Of a stretch of 64,000 nt of DNA, positions 56,171 to 64,000 are shown piece by piece. Numbering within the stretch: the first letter of the stretch is position 1; each line of letters begins with the position of its first letter. This DNA comes from Acidobacteriota bacterium (GTDB taxonomy: Bacteria; Acidobacteriota; Terriglobia; Bryobacterales; Bryobacteraceae). The notes under the pieces are model-generated. The model searched no databases and was not told where the DNA came from. It saw only the letters and a list, made by a program, of their open reading frames with translations. The stretch covers positions 62,001 to 126,000 of the forward strand of contig JAFDVZ010000016.1 of assembly GCA_018268715.1 (NCBI GenBank). Reading direction: 5' to 3'. Made by a program: the position numbers and the translations under genes.

Positions 56171-56838
56171 CCCCCTGTGGCGGCGGCCGCCGAAAACCCG
56201 GCCGGCGACGGCCGCGGCGGTTTTCGCACGTGCGCCTGAAATCGCGCGACGTCCAGGCGGGAGAACGGCCGCAGGCCTGTAAAACCGGCCTCTTCACGGC
56301 GCATCTCGAGCACCAGCGACGCGCAGGCCTTGGCCGATGGCTCGGTTTCGAGAACCACAAAGACCGATGGCGTCTTCTCCACCGCCCGGCTGAATCGATA
56401 CCACCAGGACAGCGGAATCTTCTGTGTCGCCCGCCGCGACAGATCGCAGAAATCGAGCGCGATAACTCCGAACCCGCCGCTATGCACCAGAAGATCGGCG
56501 GCTTTTACGGCATGTTCGATGTCGCCGTTGCAGCGAATCCACACCAGCGCCCGCAGGTTCACGCCCGCCGCTTCGGCCGAAACAGGATCAAACGAATTTG
56601 TTGTATCCACCACGGCGCAAAATTCTCCGAGCCGTGTGGCCTCGGCCAGAATCGAATGGAGCAGGCTGGTGCGGCCGGACGATGCGGACCCCACGATTTC
56701 GGTGATTCGTCCCCGTGGGCACCCTTCGATAACGTGGTCCAGGCTCCGGATGCCGGTGTTCAGATACTCCGTTATATCCTCTTGACGCCATTGGAGTTGC
56801 GAGAGGATCTGAGAAGGAAGAGCGGCTGCGGTTCCCAT
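56167..56838 (-). CDS. imuA: ImuA, RecA-like mutasome accessory protein
   Basis: RecA/SulA-like fold of 223 residues. The Walker A position reads GSASSGRTS (residues 50-58), with arginine where the P-loop lysine would be. Further RecA-like segments are EFCAVVDTTNSFDP and FGVIALDFCDL. First gene of imuA-imuB-dnaE2. A direct repeat resembling a LexA box lies directly before the ATG. Confidence 0.88.
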   Translation of the reverse strand: MGTAAALPSQILSQLQWRQEDITEYLNTGIRSLDHVIEGCPRGRITEIVGSASSGRTSLLHSILAEATRLGEFCAVVDTTNSFDPVSAEAAGVNLRALVWIRCNGDIEHAVKAADLLVHSGGFGVIALDFCDLSRRATQKIPLSWWYRFSRAVEKTPSVFVVLETEPSAKACASLVLEMRREEAGFTGLRPFSRLDVARFQAHVRKPPRPSPAGFSAAAATGG

Positions 56839-56841
56839 TGT

Positions 56842-56856
56842 GTTCGCCTTTTATTC
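56842..56856 (-). promoter_or_regulatory. Candidate LexA (SOS) operator, direct repeat GTTC-N7-ATTC
   Basis: On the plus strand GTTC (56842-56845), seven bases, ATTC (56853-56856); on the minus strand GAAT-N7-GAAC, ending four bases before the imuA ATG. This is one base from the direct-repeat LexA box GTTC-N7-GTTC known from Alphaproteobacteria. Its place at the imuA start fits repression of the SOS mutasome. Confidence 0.5.
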
Positions 56857-57242
56857 GCCTGTTAATCCACAGTGTGTATGAGGCTGGGATTTTTGTCAAT
56901 GGGGGAATCGAGGCTGTATTCGGGTGAGACGAATCGGCGTCCAGTTGCGTCTAATATACAAAGCGCCGCGGCTGTGTAAACCGGCGCCGAACTGGAACGT
57001 CACCAATGTAAGAACTGCAAAAATGTGACGTTACGTGGAACCAGAAGACCGGTTGTTCACGTACTTATAAATGGCATGACGAATGCTAACCAACAAACGA
57101 GCGCTCGAGGAATCCAGGCTGCTCCGCTATCGCGCCACTCAGCTGTTTCTTCTAAGTAGCACCTCACTGACCGACCTCCAAACACCCCGCCCAGCCGGTT
57201 TCCTCGAAGCGCCGCATTGGTTGCGGCGCTTCTCCATGTGTG
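56857..57242. other. Intergenic region between imuA and argS
   Basis: About 390 bases. It should contain the rest of the imuA promoter on the minus strand. A plus-strand frame at 57083-57304 has no recognisable motif and is rejected. The right end holds a perfect hairpin (57206-57232) and a small palindrome CATGTG-TGT-CACATG (57235-57249) that runs over the argS stop codon. Confidence 0.5.
57206..57232 (-). terminator. Perfect ten-base hairpin after argS
   Basis: GAAGCGCCGC (57206-57215), loop ATTGGTT, GCGGCGCTTC (57223-57232). For argS it lies ten bases past the stop. There is no clear T-tract on either strand, so it may end transcription inefficiently, act bidirectionally or protect the 3' end. 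Confidence 0.5.
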
Positions 57243-59195
<1,953 letters not shown>

Positions 59196-59255
59196 GTTAC
59201 AACCAGTATCGCAACCGGGCTGGCGCCCACGCCAATGATCTAAAATGGAGGGACG

Positions 59256-60152
59256 TTGTCATTCCGCTCATTCCTGAGGCGCACCCGACTCACGCTCGAC
59301 ATGATCAAGTTCGAGCATAGTGTCTTCGCGCTCCCATTCGCCCTCACCGGCGCTCTGCTCGCCTGGCGGGACAGCGGATTCTCCACCCATCGCGTAGGCT
59401 GGCGCATCCTGTGGATCGTCATCGCCATGGTCGGCGCCCGCTCCGCCGCCATGGCCTTCAACCGCATCCTCGACGCCGACATCGACAGCCGCAACCCGCG
59501 CACCCGCATGCGCCACATCCCCGCCGGACTGCTGGGCCGGGCCTTCGCCTGGGGCTTTGTCGCCGTCGCGGCGCTGGTCTTCCTGATCGCCGCGCGCGCC
59601 CTGAACCCGCTCTGTTTCCAACTCGCGCCCATCGCCCTCGCCGTCGTCTTTTTCTACTCGTTCACCAAGCGATTCACCGCGTTTTCGCACGTCGTGCTCG
59701 GCTTCGCGCTCGGCATCGCCCCCGCCGCCGCCTGGATCGCCATGCGCGACACGCTCGATCCGCGCATCCTGCTGCTCACCGCCGCGGTCACCTTCTGGAC
59801 CGCCGGTTTCGACATCATCTACTCGTGCCAGGACTACGAATTCGACCTGCGCGAGGGGCTGTTCAGCCTGCCCCGCCGCTTCGGCATATCTGGCGCTCTG
59901 TGGATCGCGCGTCTGCTGCACGTCGCCATGATCGGCTGTCTCATCGCGCTGACGATCTCATTCCATCTGGGCGTGCTCGCGCTCGCTGGCGTCGCCGCGG
60001 TGGTGCTGCTGCTGCTCTACGAACACCGGCTCGTCAAGGCCGACGACCTGTCGCGCGTCGACGCCGCGTTCTTCACCGTGAACGGCTACGTCAGCGTGCT
60101 GTTCTTTCTGTTCTTCGCAAGCGACATCTTCCTGTTGCGGATAGGTTCCTAA
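59256..60152 (+). CDS. UbiA-family prenyltransferase, probably MqnP of the futalosine menaquinone pathway
   Basis: A polytopic membrane protein of 298 residues. The two aspartate-rich motifs of UbiA enzymes are visible: NRILDADIDSRNPRTR (NxxxDxxxD) and CQDYEFDLREG (DxxxD), which bind the Mg-prenyl diphosphate. Its gene is directly followed by mqnE, so it most likely prenylates the futalosine-pathway naphthoate (the MqnP role) rather than 4-hydroxybenzoate. Start is TTG at 59256 with GGAGGG upstream. Confidence 0.9.
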   Translation: MSFRSFLRRTRLTLDMIKFEHSVFALPFALTGALLAWRDSGFSTHRVGWRILWIVIAMVGARSAAMAFNRILDADIDSRNPRTRMRHIPAGLLGRAFAWGFVAVAALVFLIAARALNPLCFQLAPIALAVVFFYSFTKRFTAFSHVVLGFALGIAPAAAWIAMRDTLDPRILLLTAAVTFWTAGFDIIYSCQDYEFDLREGLFSLPRRFGISGALWIARLLHVAMIGCLIALTISFHLGVLALAGVAAVVLLLLYEHRLVKADDLSRVDAAFFTVNGYVSVLFFLFFASDIFLLRIGS

Positions 60153-60157
60153 CGACT

Positions 60158-61276
60158 ATGCAGCTACACATTGAGGATTCCCGGCTGAAGGCCGTTCTCG
60201 AAAAGGTGGAGGCGGGCCAGCGCCTGTCCTTCGACGACGGCCTGCTGCTGTACTCCACGCCGGACCTGCTGGCGGTCGGCTACATGGCCAATCTCGTGCG
60301 CGAGCGCCTCCACGGCGCCCGGACCTACTTCAATGTGAACCGCCACATCAACCCGACCGACGTGTGCGTCGCCAGTTGCCGGCTGTGCGCCTTCGGCAAG
60401 CGCGCCAAGGATCCCAAGGCCTACACCATGTCGCTCGACCAGGTGTGGACCCGCGCCGCCGAAGGCTGGTCGGAATCCATCACGGAGTTCCACATCGTCG
60501 GCGGACTGCATCCGGAACTCACCCTCGACTGGTATTGCGAAATGCTGCGCGGCCTCAAGGACCGCTTCCCCGGCGTGCACCTCAAGGCGTTCACCATGGT
60601 GGAAGTGGCTTACTTCGCCCACCGCGCTAAGATCAGCCATCGCGAAGTCCTGCGGAAGTTGATCGACGCGGGCGTCGACTCGATGCCCGGCGGCGGCGCC
60701 GAGATCTTCTCCGAGCGTGTTCGCCGCATCATCTGCGATCACAAAATCGACGGCGGCGAATGGCTGCAGGTGGCGAAACTGGCCCACCAGATGGGCCTCA
60801 AGTCGAACTGCACGATGCTTTACGGCCACCTGGAAGACGATTCCGACAGCGTCGATCACCTGATCAAACTGCGCGAGGTGCAGGACGAAACGGGCGGCTT
60901 TGTGACCTTCATCCCGCTCGCCTTCCATCCCGACAACACGCCGCTGCAGCACATCCCGAAGACCACCGGGTTCAACGATCTCCGCCAGATCGCCGTCTCG
61001 CGGCTGATGCTCGACAACATCCCGCACATCAAGGCGTATTGGGTGATGATGACGCCGCAGGTGGCCCAGATCGCTCAGCGATTCGGAGCCAACGACATCG
61101 ACGGAACCGTCGTTGAGGAACGTATCTATCACGACGCCGGCTCCACCGTCGTCCAGGGCCTGCGCCGCGCCGAACTCCTGCGCCTGATTCGCGAAGCCGG
61201 CCGCGAGCCCGTGGAGCGGGACACCGCCTACCGTCCGGTGCAGCGGACGGAAAACGCCTTCACCGTGCTCGTCTAA
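60158..61276 (+). CDS. mqnE: Aminofutalosine synthase MqnE (radical SAM)
   Basis: Radical SAM enzyme of 372 residues with the cluster motif CVASCRLCAF (C-x3-C-x2-C) and the family segments NRHINPTDVCVASC, EFHIVGGLHPELTLDWY, GVDSMPGGGAEIFSERVRR and NCTMLYGHLEDDSDSVDHL. It makes aminofutalosine from 3-(1-carboxyvinyloxy)benzoate and SAM in the alternative menaquinone pathway. ATG at 60158 is five bases after the prenyltransferase stop, so they are cotranscribed. Confidence 0.94.
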   Translation: MQLHIEDSRLKAVLEKVEAGQRLSFDDGLLLYSTPDLLAVGYMANLVRERLHGARTYFNVNRHINPTDVCVASCRLCAFGKRAKDPKAYTMSLDQVWTRAAEGWSESITEFHIVGGLHPELTLDWYCEMLRGLKDRFPGVHLKAFTMVEVAYFAHRAKISHREVLRKLIDAGVDSMPGGGAEIFSERVRRIICDHKIDGGEWLQVAKLAHQMGLKSNCTMLYGHLEDDSDSVDHLIKLREVQDETGGFVTFIPLAFHPDNTPLQHIPKTTGFNDLRQIAVSRLMLDNIPHIKAYWVMMTPQVAQIAQRFGANDIDGTVVEERIYHDAGSTVVQGLRRAELLRLIREAGREPVERDTAYRPVQRTENAFTVLV

Positions 61277-61387
61277 GGCGACGCCTTCGTCCCCGCCGGA
61301 CTGAACGTACCGGTACTCCTAAGGTCCTGGCCTAATACCATCGAGTCAGCTCGATCGCACAAAGCCAAGGTTACACTGGATAAGCCT

Positions 61388-62299
61388 GTGAAGCACTCAC
61401 TCACACTAGCTGTCCTGTTAACCCTGCCGGCGGCGATCGCGCAGAACGCGACCTTACCCGTGCAGCCGCTCGGTCCCGACGACTTAGTGGTTCTCACCGT
61501 GGCGAACTCGCAGGAGTTATCGCACCAGTTTCGAGTGTCACCCGACGGCAAACTCCATCTTCCGCAACTCGCCGCTCCGATTCCGGCCAACCGGCGCTAT
61601 CCGCAGGACGTGCAGGAGGACATCCGCAAGGCCCTCATCGAGCAGCGCCTGTTCGTCAACCCCACCGTCAGCCTGGCGGTGGCCGAATACGCCAGCCGGC
61701 CTGTCACCGTCATGGGCGCCGTACGCCGCCCCACCACGTTTCAGGCCACGGCCCAAACCACTCTGCTGGAAGCTCTCGCCAAGGCGGAAGGCATGGCGCC
61801 GGAAGCCGGGGAGACCGTCATGGTCACTCGTCCGGGCATCGGGGGAGCCGAACCGGAAATCACAAAAGTTCCGGTACGTTTATTACTCGAGGACGGTCCA
61901 CTCACTCAGAACATCCGGCTGTACGGCGGCGAACAGGTACGCGTTCCGGAAGCCCCGCGCGTCTATGTATTAGGCAACGTCAAGCGGAACTGCGTCATCC
62001 CGGTCAAGGATTTGCGCGAAACCACGTTGCTGCGAGTGCTGACTCAGGCCGAGGGCCTGGCTAACTTCTCCGCGAGCGAAGGCGTGATCTACCGCCGCCG
62101 GAGCGATGGCGACGGGCGGGAAAGCATCGTGGTCGACGTCAAACGCATCTTAAAGGGAAAGTCGCCCGATGTCCAACTCCAACCCTACGACGTACTATAC
62201 ATACCCGAAGCAAAGGGACGCCGCCTGACCGCTGAAGTCATCGATCGCATGGCGGGATTCGGCGTTTCCACCGTGAGTGGATATCTCATCTTCAAGTAA
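61388..62299 (+). CDS. Polysaccharide export outer-membrane-type protein (Wza-like, SLBB)
   Basis: A signal peptide (KHSLTLAVLLTLPAAIAQ) is followed by the polysaccharide export domain (LGPDDLVVLTVANSQELSHQFRVSPDGKLHLPQL...VQEDIRKALIEQRLFVNPTVSLAVAEYASRPVTVMGAVRRPTTFQA) and an SLBB-type region (RVYVLGNVKRNCVIPVKDLRETTLLRVLTQAEGL). It resembles a short Wza-family protein without a lipobox. It opens an exopolysaccharide locus with the chain-length/kinase gene. Start is GTG at 61388; a TACACT box lies ten bases upstream. Confidence 0.88.
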   Translation: MKHSLTLAVLLTLPAAIAQNATLPVQPLGPDDLVVLTVANSQELSHQFRVSPDGKLHLPQLAAPIPANRRYPQDVQEDIRKALIEQRLFVNPTVSLAVAEYASRPVTVMGAVRRPTTFQATAQTTLLEALAKAEGMAPEAGETVMVTRPGIGGAEPEITKVPVRLLLEDGPLTQNIRLYGGEQVRVPEAPRVYVLGNVKRNCVIPVKDLRETTLLRVLTQAEGLANFSASEGVIYRRRSDGDGRESIVVDVKRILKGKSPDVQLQPYDVLYIPEAKGRRLTAEVIDRMAGFGVSTVSGYLIFK

Positions 62300-62321
62300 G
62301 GAGCAAGTCGCTGGTACAAGT

Positions 62322-64000
62322 ATGAGTCGAAGGATGGCATCCATGGCAGTGGTTCAAGGAGAGGTGGCGCCAGTCGCGGTAAGTGAACTATCCGTGTACC
62401 CCCATCGCGGGGTGACCGTCGCGCCGAAGCCCGCGGCGACGCTCGGCGACTATCTCGACGCCATCTACCGCCGCCGCTGGTGGATCCTCGCCCTGGTCGT
62501 GTTATCGGTGGGGGCTGCTTTCGCCGTCACCAAACGCCTTCCCAGGATGTATGACGGAATGGCGACCCTCGACATCGAACGCATGACTCCCTCCGGCCTG
62601 GTGGGCCCCGAGTTATCCACCCAGGTGGCGCCGGACATGGACCAGGTGGTCGCCACCCACATGCGTATGATCCAGTCCGACGCCGTGCTTCGGCCCATCG
62701 CCGTCAAATACGACCTGTTTGAGCCGGGCGCCTCCGAACGCCGCGGCCCCGTGCGTCTGAAGAATCTCAAGATCACCCGTCCGCCCAGCACCTATCTCAT
62801 CCAGATCTCTTTCCGCGCGCCCAAGCCGGAACTGGCGGCGAATGTCGCCAACGCCATCGCCCGCAACTATCTCGCCCAGCTCCAGCAGTTGCAGAGAACG
62901 CAGTGGGAAACGCTCTCCGTCGCCACTCGCCGGCAGTTGGCCGAGCTGAAGGACAAGATGGAGAGCTCCAACGAAGCGCTGCTGGTCTTCCAGCGCCAGA
63001 TCGGCATGGTCGATCCGGAGGACAAGACCAATGTGCTCGCCGCGCGGCTCATCCAGTTGAATACGGAGTTCGCCAAGGCGCAGAGCGATCGCGCCGCCAA
63101 GGAGGCGGTCTACGACACGCTGGTTTCCGGAAGCCCCGAAGCCGCCGAAGCCTCCACTCAGGGCGAGCAGGTGAAACGGCTGCTCGAGCGCCGCAGCGAA
63201 GCCCAGCAGAAGTTTGCCGACGTCAAGACGATCTATGGCGACCGGAACGCCGAATACAAGCGTGCGGCCGCGCAGTTGCAGGACATCGACGCGCAGATTC
63301 GCGTCGCCTACAACAAGGTGATCAAGCGCGCCGAAGCGGAATTGCGCGAAACGCGCCTGCGCGAATCGAACCTCAGCGCCGCCTACTCCAAGACCAAGCA
63401 GGAGGCCGACGCCGTCAGCGCCCGCGCCGTCGAATACCGTCTCCTGCGCCAGCGCGCCGATTCCGATCGCATCATTTACGACGAGTTATCCCGCAAGGTG
63501 GGCGAGGCCGAGATCAACTCCGGATTGCGCGCCGCTCCGGTGCGCATCGCTGATCTCGCCTCGCCCGACTCGCATCCGGCCAGTCCCAGCGCCGCGCTGA
63601 ACTGCGCCATCGCGCTGCTCGGCTCGTTGCTGATCGGATGTGTCGCCGCCGTCATCCACGATGTCCGCCGCGAACGGTTCCGCACGGCCGACGATATTCG
63701 CGCCGCCTGCGGCGCCGAAGTGGTTACCGTGTTGCCCACCGTGCGATCCTGGCGCGGCCGCAACGATACGCTCGCCGAAGGACACTATCAACGGCCCGAC
63801 GCCGACGTGTTGCGGTTCCGCGAGCAGATCAAGCGTCTCCGCAACGCCTTCAATCAGGCCATGGGATCGGACCTGCCGCGCGTCATCGTGGTGGTCAGCC
63901 CGTCGCGCCGCGACGGCCGTTCCCGCATCGCCTCGGAGTTCGGACTCGCCTACTCGGCGCTGGGCCAGCGCACGCTGATCATGGATGCGGACCTTCGCAA
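62322..64000 (+). CDS. Wzz-type chain-length regulator fused to a BY-kinase-like ATPase, cut by the window end
   Basis: An open frame of about 560 codons runs off the right edge. After a cytoplasmic N-terminus comes a first membrane helix (WWILALVVLSVGAAFAV), a long periplasmic region with coiled coil (TRRQLAELKDKMESSNEALLVFQRQIGM; AEAELRETRLRESNLSAAY), a second helix (CAIALLGSLLIGCVAAVI) and the start of a tyrosine-kinase domain. The Walker A' motif LIMDADLR is present, but the Walker A position reads RRDGRSRIA, with arginine for the P-loop lysine. It sets polysaccharide length with the Wza-like protein upstream. Start: ATG at 62322, 62334 or 62343, all in frame. Confidence 0.87.
   Translation, partial: MSRRMASMAVVQGEVAPVAVSELSVYPHRGVTVAPKPAATLGDYLDAIYRRRWWILALVVLSVGAAFAVTKRLPRMYDGMATLDIERMTPSGLVGPELSTQVAPDMDQVVATHMRMIQSDAVLRPIAVKYDLFEPGASERRGPVRLKNLKITRPPSTYLIQISFRAPKPELAANVANAIARNYLAQLQQLQRTQWETLSVATRRQLAELKDKMESSNEALLVFQRQIGMVDPEDKTNVLAARLIQLNTEFAKAQSDRAAKEAVYDTLVSGSPEAAEASTQGEQVKRLLERRSEAQQKFADVKTIYGDRNAEYKRAAAQLQDIDAQIRVAYNKVIKRAEAELRETRLRESNLSAAYSKTKQEADAVSARAVEYRLLRQRADSDRIIYDELSRKVGEAEINSGLRAAPVRIADLASPDSHPASPSAALNCAIALLGSLLIGCVAAVIHDVRRERFRTADDIRAACGAEVVTVLPTVRSWRGRNDTLAEGHYQRPDADVLRFREQIKRLRNAFNQAMGSDLPRVIVVVSPSRRDGRSRIASEFGLAYSALGQRTLIMDADLR

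Overview
The window is a 64 kb piece of a GC-rich Gram-negative genome, most likely Acidobacteriota of the Bryobacteraceae/Solibacteraceae type. The taxonomic clues are two secreted proteins ending in the Solibacter-type TIGR03437 C-terminal domain, a large Oar-like TonB-dependent receptor with an N-terminal carboxypeptidase-regulatory domain, many small secreted proteins and lipoproteins, the imuA-imuB-dnaE2 mutasome and futalosine-type menaquinone genes. This assignment is inference from gene content. I see no rRNA, tRNA, CRISPR array, transposase or phage gene; it reads as ordinary chromosome.

Layout. 0-11 kb: secreted proteins, an Nramp metal transporter fused to a UspA domain, a hydrolase, the 1167-residue TonB receptor, an FG-GAP repeat protein and a [4Fe-4S] protein. 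11-20 kb: a molybdopterin oxidoreductase overlapping a lipoprotein gene, a 47-residue zinc-ribbon gene, yvcK-like and glmU (cell envelope supply), truB and a MATE exporter. 20-34 kb: two tandem TIGR03437 proteins, a DinB-like protein and an acyltransferase, downstream of a long minus-strand array of ECF sigma factor, zinc-finger/FecR anti-sigma-like protein and three ABC ATPase/permease pairs. This array is the best candidate here for an undescribed envelope-stress or export system. 34.6-38.5 kb: an AT-hook protein, then hypCDEAB for [NiFe]-hydrogenase maturation, with no hydrogenase and no hypF nearby; its HypA lacks the zinc domain. 38.5-51 kb: a zinc-ribbon membrane protein, a receiver domain, an ABC exporter, an ABC-F protein, an MpaB-like oxygenase, a beta-lactamase-fold hydrolase, thiC, several unknowns and an M55 peptidase. 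51-57 kb: an ECF sigma factor and imuA-imuB-dnaE2, preceded by a direct repeat resembling a LexA box. 57-64 kb: argS, mqnP-like and mqnE (menaquinone), then a polysaccharide export protein and a truncated Wzz/tyrosine-kinase gene starting an exopolysaccharide locus.

Regulation. Many first genes have a -10-like hexamer only 5-7 nt before the start codon, which suggests widespread leaderless transcription. Within operons, genes are tightly packed with 4-nt ATGA, GTGA or TTGA overlaps. Long open frames opposite real genes are codon-bias shadows and are omitted.
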